Positions 11,581 to 23,298 of a DNA stretch of 64,000 bases are shown here, one piece after another. The stretch comes from Mortierella sp. BCC40632 (lineage: Eukaryota; Mortierellomycota; Mortierellomycetes; Mortierellales; Mortierellaceae): contig WAEK01000008.1 in the NCBI GenBank assembly GCA_011634665.1, forward strand, positions 861,501 through 925,500. The letters are read 5' to 3'. A program made the translations under genes and the position numbers. Within the stretch, counting starts at the first letter, position 1. Every line of letters starts with the position of its first letter. The notes below the pieces were generated by a model, which worked only from the letters and a program-made list of their open reading frames with translations, did not search any database and was not told the DNA's origin.

Positions 11581-11762
11581 TTTTTTTTTTTTTTTTTTCC
11601 CGGCTACTAACTGTAAGCTAAAAGTATCTTTTTGGTTCCCATCTTGGCATCCCTTGCATGGGAGGCATCCTGTCTAACCTTGGGATCACTAGTCAAGTGC
11701 TTGCAGAATCATCCGCGCTGCCAGCATGCACATTCCATATCAAGATTGCAAAGGCCAATTAG
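10734..11762 (+). CDS. TRS33: TRAPP complex subunit TRAPPC6/Trs33
   Basis: Four exons (10734-10987, 11156-11273, 11395-11487, 11625-11762) give 200 residues. The Bet3-like fold is recognised from [10 protein letters not shown] at the end of exon 1, then [20 protein letters not shown] and [20 protein letters not shown], and the C-terminal [11 protein letters not shown] and PACTFHIKI. All are characteristic of TRAPPC6. The protein is a core subunit of the TRAPP complexes, which act as the exchange factor for the Rab Ypt1 in ER-to-Golgi and Golgi traffic. The last intron has a perfect TACTAAC branch point at about 11605-11611. The nearer AG lies too close behind it, so the phase-compatible AG at 11623-11624 is used. 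The N-terminal 50 residues are longer than in animal homologues. Confidence 0.95.
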
Positions 11763-12301
11763 ACTTCGAATAAAAGAAAAAAATCAGGCAGACGTCATTT
11801 TTTTGTGACTGTGGGGGGGCTCACAGACTGGCCACTACCACATTTTCTCTTCTCCTTTTCCTTGCTCAACTTGTTCTCTCTCATTCTCACTCTTTCACTT
11901 GCCTCCGTTCTGATTACTTTCTTTCGTTTTTCTTTTTTTCTTTTTCTCTTTTTTTCTCTTCTTTTTTTCTTTTTTTCTTTTTCTTCTTCTTTCGTTTGAT
12001 TTCCTTTTTGTGCGGTTCTGTCTGTTCGTGCTTCTCTGCCCTTGTTCATTGTCCTTAGTGCTCTTTTTGTATAGTACTTGTGCATTGTAACTGGAGCGGG
12101 TCTCTCTTCTACTTTCTCGCGCCATTCAGTCATTTCTGGTTTTATTTTTTGTTATTGTTGTTGTTGTTGCTGCATCTTACGACAGTTTTCTTTTGTTCAT
12201 TTGCTCTTCCATTGACCCACTTGTACAAAGACCACTTCTTTCTCCTGCACCCAAGCCAAAAGGAAAAAAAAAAAAAATAGCAAGAAAAGAACGCTATCAT
12301 C
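11763..12301. other. Promoter/leader region of the cold-shock-domain gene
   Basis: The interval is pyrimidine-rich with several T/TTC runs (11920-12000) and a TTG repeat (12154-12170). It holds the 3' end of the TRAPPC6 gene and presumably a long leader for the gene at 12302. No coding segment is apparent. Confidence 0.5.
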
Positions 12302-12629
12302 ATGTCTGTCCCAGCAACTACCCGCAAGACTGGACGAGTCAAGTTCTTCAACAGCCAGAAAGGCTTTGGTTTTATCATTCCTTCAGAGAGCTCTGAGGCC
12401 AATCCTGTGGACGAAGGTAAGCATTCCCTCTGTGTTGGGGAAGTTCTCAAAGTATGGTTTTCACCTACTTGACTTTATTCCCCCTTTCTTTTGGGATTTT
12501 TCGGGTGGCATTCGCTGCAGGACATCATGGAGCATTTGGGGTGTGCACTTGGGGTGTATCAGACTACCACCTTTCTCTTCACATTCATACAATCCAAACC
12601 TGATATTTTCCCTTCAGATCACTGCTCTC

Positions 12630-12665
<36 letters not shown>

Positions 12666-13080
12666 GTTGAAGATGGGGAGCAGACAGGCGACTTGCAATC
12701 AAGCAGAGAAAATTGTTCCTACTTGATTGATGATGAACCCATTTTTTAGGGGCTGGCATTCGTATCACCCAGCTCTTTCGAACAACTCTGAAAAAAAAAG
12801 GTGGAGAGAGGAAGGCTCGCAAATGAAACATGCCATGTAGAGCTGTCACTCGTGGGAATAGCATGCTCCTATGTGTTAAAGCAACATGGCGTTTGTCGGT
12901 ACTTCCGAGTGAACAGGCTGGATCTAAACAGGGGTTCTGTGTGCCGTTGTTGGTGCACCAACACGCGCAGACCTTTTGTTGAGCTCTCTTTTCTTTTCAC
13001 GCTCGTATTTTTCCTTCTGGGAGTGAGGGGAAGCGGTAACATGTTCATTGCAAAAGAAGGTAAGGAGGTGTGTGTGGGGG

Positions 13081-13119
<39 letters not shown>

Positions 13120-13761
13120 CTTGGAAAGGACCTGGAACGGACATTAAATAAGCTATGGGCAGGCTAGCAAGTGAGTGATCTAGTGGAGAGGCGGTGTACG
13201 AGGCAGGAATGCAATCATTGCAGCATGAGTTTTTCTGGGTCCCGATAATTCCTGGATGTAGTTGGTTCGCAAGCATTTTTGTTTTGTTTTTATTCATATT
13301 CTCTCTCTCTCTCTCTGCACCAAAGGCTGTGGGAAGTGGCGGAAAGAAGAGATCTGGTGCATGATACAAAAGACCAGGACGAGTACAAGCTGCGCAACCA
13401 TGAGGGAGAAGGAAGAAGAACCTTAGCTGTTAGGCTGATAGTAATCATCTTTTGACGATTGATATTGGTCTGGTCCCCCTCCCCCTTTCCCTCATCTCAC
13501 TCTCTTCAGCGCTTGTCCTGACCACGAGCGCCCTTTTGCTGTGTAATCATCTGTGCTGATCAAATGTATACCTTTCTTTCTCTCGCTTCAATGAAACTGC
13601 ATGGTATCACGAATAATGTTTTCGTAATCGTAATCTGTCTGTGCCTCCGTTTATCCGTGTCAAACACTGGACACAATTAGTCTTTGTTCACCACACTGCC
13701 ATCCACAATAACGGCGGGTTTAAAAGTCTTGCCGAGGTATTCTTTCTTTCAATCTTTCAAC

Positions 13762-13797
<36 letters not shown>

Positions 13798-14944
13798 CTA
13801 TCTCTATCTCTATCTCTATCTCTCTCTATCTCTCTTCCTCTCTCTGAGTACCAAGCCTCGTACCTGTGAAAGTCGTGAACGCTTGTCGTTTTGTTCTCGA
13901 CAATGACCAGAGATCTTTAATGATGTGCTACAATGGATTTTCGAGGCAGTCACCAACTTGAGCCTCACTGGACAAGAAGGCTGATATCCTTTTTACTCTG
14001 TTTGACCCACAGCTAACTGGAAAATTCTTTCATTCTCACTCTCTCTTTCATCTGCTCCAAACAACTTTTTCTTTGCGGCAACCCCATGAACTGAATCAGG
14101 GTGAAGAGGTAAAACGAAAAGACCTGTGAGCTCTTTTATCCATGGTGGCTCATATTGATCAAAGCTAACTTTTAGACCATTGTTTGAACGCTGAAAAATA
14201 AGGTCGAATATGATATTGTTGCTGGCGCCAAGGGAATGCAGGCAGCCAACGTGACAGGCCCGAATGGCGTGTCAGTCCGAGGCGACCCTAATATAGGTCG
14301 CGGTGGTTTCGGGTACGACATGAAGTGATTGTTCAGGTCAACGACCAAGATATTTTTCAGGGATACTGACTGAAAGAGGTACAGGAACTCCTCCTTTAGA
14401 AATAACAGCGGTCGCTATGGTAGCGGTGGATATGGCGGATACGGCGGCTTTGGCGGTCCTAACTGTAAGCGTATTGTCTGTTCTTGACATGTCGGGGGTA
14501 GGGAGTAAAAGGGGGGGGTGACTTGTACTCTAAAATGGCGGGAAAACCATGCATCCCAAAAAGGCAATGCCGTCCACTTTGTGCTGCTAACTCACCTCCT
14601 AATACCGCGTAGCATTCGGAGGAGGGTATGGGGGGATGGGCACGATGCCCTATGGCCCAGGCGCGAGTGGTCAGCAAGGATATGGCCAGGGCTATGGTCA
14701 ACAGCACAGCTATGGCGGCGTTGGATTCCAGCAAGGCGGCAGCCAGTTCACATATGGCGGTTACCCACCCCAATCTTATGGAGGCGCCAATCCTGGTATG
14801 CAGGGCGTTCAACAAGGACAGACCCAAGCTCAGCATGCTGGTTTTGTAGGAGGACAGCCCTATGGAACACCAATGCAGGCTGGATGGAATGTGCCTACGC
14901 CTGGCGGGGCCGTTGGAGGTGGAGGGGGAGCTCCTCAGCACTAA
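12302..14944 (+). CDS. Cold-shock-domain RNA-binding protein with Gly/Tyr/Gln-rich tail
   Basis: Six exons (12302-12416, 13681-13736, 14100-14108, 14203-14312, 14400-14464, 14613-14944) give 228 residues. Residues about 9-85 are a cold-shock domain: [15 protein letters not shown] carries the RNP1 motif KGFGFI, and exon 2 starts with [16 protein letters not shown], containing RNP2. The remainder is rich in Gly, Tyr and Gln ([19 protein letters not shown]), typical of RNA-binding tails that form condensates. Such proteins bind single-stranded RNA or DNA and act as RNA chaperones or translation regulators. Exon 3 is only nine bases (Gly-Glu-Glu) and is needed to join the two halves of the domain in phase. 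The first intron is about 1.26 kb, unusually long here, and full of T, GA and CT tracts. If the intron after 14312 is retained, a TGA at 14331-14333 gives a short form without the tail. Confidence 0.9.
14100..14108 (+). other. Nine-base microexon
   Basis: The bases GGTGAAGAG are flanked by CAG on the left and GTAAAA on the right. They encode Gly-Glu-Glu, the residues expected between the FKSLAE and [11 protein letters not shown] segments of a cold-shock domain. Skipping it keeps the frame and would delete three loop residues. Confidence 0.75.
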
Positions 14945-15357
14945 AGTGAACCCCTCAGCTTAGAAAGCAGAAGGGCAAATAGCCTGTTCTCTTCACTAAG
15001 GATGGAGATCCTTATTGGCTGCTGAACAGACGAAGATGGGCTGGAGAAGGTCGGGTGCCAGAATAAAAAAAATTGCCTCTTTTAAAAAAAGAAAATAGAA
15101 AAGAAAGAAAAAGCTTTGTTTCCAGAAGTTGTTGCAAAGTGAGGTTACAAGTCAAAAAGAAAGCACGTCACATAGTCGCAAAACAGATGTTGTGGATTGG
15201 GAGGAGATGAGAAGGCCGATAGAGTAAGGAAGATGGATCGGATTCCAATGTGGGGGTGGAGGGAAGCAAGTTGATGGATTACTCCTACAACCTCTCCTTC
15301 TGACCCAGTGTCTCCTTCCGCCCCTCATCTTTACACACGGCGCACAAATAACACACG

Positions 15358-15407
<50 letters not shown>

Positions 15408-15737
15408 GCACTCGTCTCTCTCTCTTTCATAAAACCCCCGCTTCGAGCTGCGCGTCTCTCTCGACCAGTCTCCAGACAGGAAGAGTGGAACAAACAGAGG
15501 AGAGTGACAGACAAACAGACAGACAGACACTGTCAGACGGACAGAGAAGAGGAGTGGAGTGCCCTGTATGCTTTTTTTTTTTGCCCCTACAACCACGACG
15601 GGTGTCTCTCAGTCACTTCTCTGCCTGTTCGTTGCCGCTCTCACTCTCCTCTCTCGCTTGCTCACTCTCTCTCTTGGATTCTTACTGTTGTTTTTTTTTT
15701 TTTTTTTTCATTCCACGGGCAGGGACCTCCTAATTCT

Positions 15738-15768
<31 letters not shown>

Positions 15769-16141
15769 TTCTCCCTCTCCTCTCTCTCTTTCTCTTTCTC
15801 CATCGTCAATCCCTTTAATGACCATCGCCTCCCTGGCTTCCTCTCCAGTCTCTCATCTTATCGCCTGTTTCTGATCTGGATCCACCGTCTTACCACCAGC
15901 CCCTCCACCAGGTAGACTGACTGGATCTTGTTGGCCACCATTCGCTTTAGCTCTGTAATGGAGGCAGATCGCTGACTCTGTTTCTCTCTTGTTGACCCAC
16001 TCCCCGCTATCTGCTCTTTTCTCTCTCTTTTCTCTCTCTCTCTCTCTCTCTTGCCATAGGACCACCTCCTCAGCCAACCAGGCCAGAGTGCACCCATCCC
16101 AAGGAACTCAACTCGGTCAGCCCAGTCTGACTCGCTTCTTT

Positions 16142-16214
<73 letters not shown>

Positions 16215-17127
16215 CTTTCCCTCTTTTTTTTTCCCTCTTTTGCTCTCGCTCTCACCTCCGCTCCGTCTCGCCTCGCTTCACCTGCTCCCTTCCGCATCTC
16301 TCCTCATCCTCTCCTCTTTCTTTCCCTTCCCACCCCCACCCTCCTCCTCTATCGCCCACCCTCTGCCTGGCCCCGCCGGCCGCCCTTTGCCATACTCGCT
16401 TCTCACTCTCAAGGACGCCACTCTTTGCTGAAAATTAAGTCCGATACAGGTAATCCTTCACACTCATTGTCAATGCCTTTTGCTCGCTCAATCTCCTTCC
16501 CCATCCCTAGGCATCGCTCCTGTCGCGCTTCCCACTGCTGTGCCATTGACCTCGGCCCCGACGCTGCCCTCGCCCGTACAATCATGGACAGGACTTTCAC
16601 AGGAGGAGAAGCACCTGCTCGGCCCACCCTTGACCAGGAGTTGGCGATCACATTAGCAGTTCCGAGTGGACAATTGTTGCAGACTGGGGGGATGCTTCGT
16701 TGTCAGCAAAACCGGATGTGCATGTCATCCATTTCTCCATCAAGGAGCAGTGGTGTAGCAGATCCCACGAGATAATTGTTTGCTACCCTAGTCGCTGGAG
16801 GCTAGCAAGGATGTGTCGAGTCCATCCATAGGAGTCAGTGAAGCCATAGGAAACAATCTACCTTGCCTTTTGTCTTTGCTCGCTTGACTTACTCGCCCAG
16901 ACGATTGATCAATTCTGAAATCAAGCAGATTCCTTGACTTTTTCCTCTTTCATCCACGGATTCAGCACCTCTTCTCAAATCAGCACCTTCTTTCTTGGAA
17001 TCAAGTGTTATTGATACTGTCCTTTGGCTGACTGCTAACTATCTCGTTTTCATGGTCTAGCTCTTTTCTTATTAGAGACTTTAAACTCGACCAGGATCTT
17101 TCTCTTTCTTTTTCTCTCTCTCCCTCC

Positions 17128-17190
<63 letters not shown>

Positions 17191-17238
17191 GGACTGTGAT
17201 TCTTGCATTCAAACATACTGCAGCTCCTCCAACACCAC
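14945..17238. other. Long non-coding stretch upstream of SET2 with many microsatellites
   Basis: This 2.3-kb region holds a CA repeat (about 15357-15403), a CAGA-type repeat (about 15510-15530), CT tracts (about 15741-15760, 16146-16192, 17139-17187) and T runs. One segment (16438 GTAATC to 16511 TAG) looks like an intron, and the following 120 bases are weakly coding-like; these may be leader exons of SET2. An AG at 17221-17222 just before the chosen start could be a 3' splice site. No separate gene can be supported. Confidence 0.5.
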
Positions 17239-20200
17239 ATGCTGCCTAGTGTGCACCAAGGGGACCCAATCGCTGCTGCTCAGAGTGATCGGGAAAGTCA
17301 GCACCTCACGACGAGGTCTGTCGAGAGCTCTGCAGAGCCTTCTTCGACCAACACCTCCACATCCACCTCGCCGTCTTCTTCAATAAGCGACCCTAGCATG
17401 ACCATTGAACATGCCAAGGAAACTGGGTTTAGCAACATCATTCCAGAGCTTAAGCAAGAGGAGCCTGGTAAGGACTATTTTTTTTTTTTTTTTTCTGCAG
17501 ATGACGATAGGCCTCTGCGCTTGCTCCCTCAAAGGGAGAAAAAAAAAAGCCTCTTGGACCTGCCCTCACTCACATGAGCCTCTGTTTTTTGCCTTGTTGG
17601 GGCGACCCCCTAATAGAAATATGTGCTTCAATGGCGTCTCTCCATGCCTCGCTGTCGGATCCAGCGTCTCCTAAAAAGTTGACTTCAGCATCAGACTCTC
17701 CCAGGAGTGATCTGGGTCGTCCAAAGGTCGAAAGGATAGAGATGATAGAGCATTCAGAACCCATCCCACTGGCTCGTCTCTTTGACTTTGACAAGGGTGA
17801 CCACGGATCAGACGAAGCTGGACTAAGTGAGGCCGAAAAAGAGTATCGGAAAAAGCTTGGCGACGAGTTTGATGCTGGATTCAAAGACATCGATGAGCCG
17901 TCGTTGCTGCGTACTCATGACCACCCTATTGCCGCCAAAGGAGATATCACTGCAGGTCGGAGCCCATACAGCAGCGCCTCTATTAATGATCTCGACCATA
18001 AGCCATCTTATAGTCCCGAGAACGACGACGAAATCTGTATCGACGATGACTCGGAGGACGATGTTGCCCCAAGCAGGAATCGCAGGCTTCCTCCTCCTCC
18101 TCCACCACCACCCGTCGGTCCTCCGTCGATTAAACACCTTCCTACGGCTCTGAGAGAGGCTCAAAGCTCTTATATCCAGATCGAGCACAACATCTATCGG
18201 GGTCCTACCACTGGAAACTCACCTGTTGATGACTGTCTCCCCTGTCAGTGCAAATACAATCCTCGTAAGTGTGTCTGTTCCAGGACGAATGAACTCATGG
18301 GTCATGAGGAAAGCTTTGTACACCCATTCCATTCAAATATTAACATTTTTCATGTTTCTTTTCTTGATCTAATCGTGCATGATTTTTTTTTTTTTTAATA
18401 CAGACCGGGATCCAAGATGGAAAGCTTGCGGTCCGGATTGTATCAACCGTAACTTACTTGTCGAGTGCATTGAGGACGACTGTCCATGCGGGTCTTACTG
18501 TCTGAACCGGAGGTGGGTATTAGTGTGTACATGTCGACCCGTCTTTTGTCGGGCTGGCAGCTTACATGAGCCGCTCTGCTGTTGTACACTCCTTTGTTTA
18601 TTATTACTAATGCATTAAATCTCTTCTATTGCAGATTCCAGACGAAACAGAATGCCGACGTAGATGTTGTCATGACTGAGAAGAAGGGATTCGGTCTTCG
18701 AGCAATGGAGGATCTTTCACCGTAAGGCAGATGCTGCTTCAATTTACATTTGCACTGATCATAGAGTGTCTAAGTAATTATGGGGCCTTTCTAATACCAT
18801 TTTTATGCTTACAATGTTCATGGCGATCCTTAGTGGGACATTCGTGATGGAATATATTGGCGAGGTTCTACCCCATACAAGTTTTGTCAAGAGAACAAGA
18901 GAATACTCCTTAGCTGGTGTTCAGCACTTTTACTTCATGTCTCTCCAATCTGACGAGGTCATTGATGCCACCAAAAAGGGATGTTTGGCCAGATTTATCA
19001 ACCATTCTTGCAACCCAAACTGTCATCTGGAAAAGTGGGTTGTTGGTTCCAAACTCAGGATTGGTATTTTTACCATCAAGCGAGTGGCAGAGGGCGAAGA
19101 GTTAACGTTTGATTATCAATTTGAACGTTATGGGTAAGTTGAAAAGACCTTTACTCGTCTGCCCTCGGTTTCTCAGATTTCAGCATTTTTACTCAGGCTT
19201 GTCAGTATGATAACAATGGAGCCATATGTTTTCTCTTCTTTTTTCTTGACCAATAGTGCCGAAGCGCAAAAGTGCTTTTGTGGGGAGCCAAACTGTACCG
19301 GATTCATTGGAGGCAACAAGAGATCTGCTGCTACCAGGTTCGACAACTACAATTTGGACGAGGTTCAGGATGAAGATGAGATTGATCTCGAAAACGAAAT
19401 GATCTTGAGACATCCCAAGAAGGAAAAGGCGCAAGATGGTGATTACGAAGATGTCTATGAGGAAAAGGCAACTGCTCTGGGCATCGAGGATCCAATTTTA
19501 ATGGAAAAACTGGCTCGCATCATGTTTATGAAGCCCAAGGTCCAGAAGAGCAAACGACTACTGGCCAAGCTGATGGCCACCACTGAGCGAGTTTGTTTGA
19601 GACGATTCCTGGTTCTCCATGGTTTAGTGATCTTGAAGAACTGGCTGAGGCACTACAAAGATGAACCCGACATTGTCACGGGCATTATGTTTGTCTTGCC
19701 CCAGATCCCTCTCTTGTCAAGGAATGCAATCGAAGACTCACAAATCGAAGAGGCTGTACAAGAGATTGCGGATGGACCGGAGTGCATCTCAAAGAAAATG
19801 GCTCAGGATGTGTTAGCTCAGTGGAAGGAGTTAAAGTCTACTTATCGGATCCCAAAGGCCAAGAAGCCCGTAAGTTTTATCGAGGTTTTCATTGTTCATG
19901 TTCCTTTCTTGATTTGTTTTTCTTTCTTCACACTTTAACCTGAATTGATGACCTTTTGAATCTAAAAAGGCTGTCCCCACATCAAGCGAGGCTGTGAGTA
20001 CACCTGTGGATGAGCCTTCAAGTTTCATGTCTCCAGCAGAGTCGGTAGGCTCAGGATCAGCTGAGGGACTTGGAAAGCGACAGTACGATGATGAAGAGCG
20101 GGCATCCACGCCAGCCGGAATGGAAAAGAGAGGTAAATTCGAGGCTCAACCTGGACAGGTTAATGTGGAGGAAGGTGATGCTTTGGCGATACCTTCTGAC

Positions 20201-22610
20201 CGCGCAAGATACCACAACTACACTTACGAATCTCCGGAATACTATGCGCGATCTGACCCACATCGACACTCCGAACCATATGGCCGAGCGGGCGAAGGCT
20301 ATGCTCGAGATGGTCGCGATGGAAACTACCGTGGCCTCGAACCCTATGGTCGGATTGACAGAGAAGGATCCTATGGGCGACCTGGAGAAAGCGGTTATGG
20401 TCGAGCAGAACCGTATGGACGGCATGATCCTTATGGGATCTCCAAGAGTGCCTACGACCGAGGGCGCTATGATCACTATTACCGTGATCGGGATAGAGAC
20501 CGCGATCGCGACCGCTACCATGAATATTATCGAGACCGAGACTACGATCGTGAGTACAGGAATTACAGAGACGTTCGGGATCCTCGAGATGCTCGCGAAT
20601 ATAGGGATCCTCGGGAAGGAAGAGACGACCGCGACCGAGAACCAAAGGAAGATGACGCCGAGTCCTTTGCTCGTGCAACTCCTCAGTCTTCTATAACCAG
20701 TCTTCCAGCGGCTGCAACGGATGTTGCAGCAGTCGCTCCTTCTTCGACTGTAGTCTCCCGGACGAATACACCCCCACCACAAGCGACAGCAGAGCGAGGT
20801 ATTGTTGCTCAGGCTCAAACTGGAGTTGAGCAGCAAGTCGCTAATGTGTCTGTGATTGAAGGGGCACCAGCAACAGTGGCGCCTTTGTCGACAACAGCAC
20901 CCGCAGTGGTAACGCCAGTAGCGTCCCATGGCCCAGGAATTCCGTCGACATCTGCGCCTTCAGGCGCCTATCACTCAAACGAGTATCCTTACAGGTCGAA
21001 TGGTAGTGATTATCGAGATTATCGCTACGGTAGCGGAGGGTACCATCACTCTTCTCAGTACTATCGACACTCTTCCGGCCACTCGCACTACCCCAAACCC
21101 CACTACTACCGGAGCTCTTCGCGCACCTTCTCCGGCGCTTCTCATTATCCGCCCTCGATCGAGCTCCCTCCAAATTGGTCAAAGGCAAAGGACCCAGAAG
21201 GCCGTGTGTACTACTATAATGAGATTACTCGGGCAACACAATGGGACCCGCCAAAGGTAGACCCGGCCACTGTCGAGGCAGTTGTCCCACCTCAACCTAC
21301 AATCCCACCCGTTGTCAATAGCACTCCGTATCAGCCACCAGGACATCATGCGCCGCAACAGCACCCATCCCAATATCACAACCCATCTTCTCTTCAACAA
21401 CAGCATCAAGTGCAACAGCCAAGCTACCAGAGGACGGCCTCTCCGGAGCCTCGCAAACCTGTTAACATTGATGGATTCACACAGGATCAACTCCAAGAGG
21501 TCTTTGATCGTGCATTTGACAAGATGAAGCAGAAGAGTCTTGCTAATGGTGGTGGAATTGGTAGCGCGGGAGCAAGTGTCCATGACGTTTCTTCATCACC
21601 GAGGGGTTCGCCCTCAGTGTTGCATGTACATGCACGCCCTGGTAAACCGCTCAAGTCGATGAATGAAAAGGACCTCAAGACGGCTGTAAGTTGGGACTAT
21701 GTTCTCTTGTGCTCAGTATTACTCTTTTGAACGCCTTGGGCTGTTGATTCAAGGAAGATACTGATACCGATTCTTTATCTGTTCAACCATAGATTTCTGC
21801 TGCAGTCGTGAAAAATATGGCAAAGTACAAGATCAAGCTGGGTACCAGCGAGGCCTTCAAGAAGCATGCTCGTAGAGTAAGTGCCCTAGTGTATAGTCAT
21901 TGAGACCAATGGATCAGAATGTTGCTGTGGGAGGCCCAATCAAACTCAACTTCTACTTGTTGCCTGCTTTTTTTTTTTTTTTTTTTTTTTTCTACTATTA
22001 GATTACTCATCTGATTGCAGACAAGGAGACTCGGTCAAAGACATTCAAGGCCGGGGAGCTGACAGAAATAACACCTGGAATCAAGAACAAGATTCGACGT
22101 TTTGTCCGCGACTATATGACCAAATTGTTTAAAAAGCAACCCAAGGAGGAAAGGATAACATTATCAGCAAGCACAGCGGCCCTAGTGAATGGCACCAAGA
22201 CATCGGTCTCTCATGTCATCGTCACTGGTGCAACGCCTTATTCTGGAACATCAGTGACATATGCCTCCATTGTGGCAGGCATGGCAAACATCAAGGACGG
22301 TGGAGTTCTGGGACCAAATGGAAGCAGTTTACTTCAAAGGAACAACTCCTTGTCGTCTCTCACTTTTCCTGTCGGCAACGCTTCTATCTCTACTCCACTT
22401 AGTCCACCTCAGCACCAGCGCCTGCCACATCACAAGGCGGCCGAAAAGTCGATGGACTATGGCGATGTGGAGGTCGATGATGACGAGGATGTCAAGTATG
22501 GAGATGATGATGGTGAAGACGATGACCTGGATGGCGATGAGGATGACGAGGACGAGGACGATGGAGGGGTTGCAGCTGTACCTTCCTCCTCTGTCGAGCT
22601 CTCTGTATGA
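17239..22610 (+). CDS. SET2: Histone H3 lysine-36 methyltransferase Set2
   Basis: Nine exons (17239-17467, 17617-18264, 18404-18512, 18635-18721, 18834-19133, 19257-19869, 19970-21685, 21793-21876, 22002-22610) give about 1464 residues, roughly twice yeast Set2. In order: a polyproline stretch (about 234), a Cys-rich AWS domain (about 285-330, ACGPDCINRNLLVEC), the SET domain (about 331-455, with MEYIGEV, RFINHSCNPNC and LTFDY as cofactor and catalytic motifs), post-SET CFCGEPNCTG, a helical TFIIS/LEDGF-like segment (about 540-650), an Arg/Asp/Tyr-rich low-complexity region (about 825-895), a WW domain (about 1060-1092, LPPNWSKAKDPEGRVYYYNE), an SRI domain (about 1220-1309) that binds the phosphorylated RNA polymerase II tail, and an acidic tail. 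It methylates H3K36 in transcribed chromatin. The start is the first ATG in the open exon; the N-terminus before AWS is the least certain part. Confidence 0.95.
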
Positions 22611-23264
22611 ATTTGCCGTCCTCTTGCGACGGCTTAGGGAAGGAGTGTCTTTCTTTTTCTTTTTTTCTGTTTTTCCTTTTTTTCATTCTCTTCTTGCCAG
22701 AGCAGCACAGGTCAAAGGACACGACAGGAGGATAACCGTTCAACATCTTGGATTGCACCGACTCGGACCCCCACCATTGTACTCGATACCCTCATCACCC
22801 TTCGTTTTTTCCTCGCACTTTTACTGTCACAGCAGATCTAACGACCCTCGTTCTGCTTCTCGACCTGCTCACTGGATTTCTTTCTCTCCTTTCCCTCTAT
22901 TACTTTTTCTTTATCTACTTATTCTTTTGTTTCTATCCTATTACATTTCAAAAATGATGAAGGCTTCCTCATTGCTATCATCTATTCATTCCTTTTTTTT
23001 TTTTTGTTTCTTTTCTTTCCAACTACAGACTGCACACCGCATACTTCCTGTTATTACTCATTCGCACCCTTCATTAACTGTATTGTACGATAACACCCTA
23101 TGATCAATGTTCGCACTGCATTTCCTTTCTTCTTGCTTCTCTTTGTTTTTTTCTTTATTTTTATTTTTCTATTTTCTGTTTATTAGGATCTGCGCGTTTC
23201 CCGCCCCGACCCAGCCACATTTTCTAACCTTTTTTTTTTCTTTTTTTCTTTTTTTTTTTCTTTT

Positions 23265-23298
<34 letters not shown>

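Noticed and set aside
15300..16440. Serine/leucine-rich frames upstream of SET2
   Set aside because: They are translations of CT and CA repeats, not genes.
16425..16775. A possible extra gene or upstream coding exon between 16.4 and 16.8 kb
   Set aside because: A plausible intron is visible but no start codon, family motif or phase-compatible join to SET2 could be established, so it is kept only as a possible leader exon.
20057..20929. Long antisense frames over the SET2 low-complexity exon
   Set aside because: They are shadows caused by the biased codons of the Arg/Asp-rich exon and have no family features.
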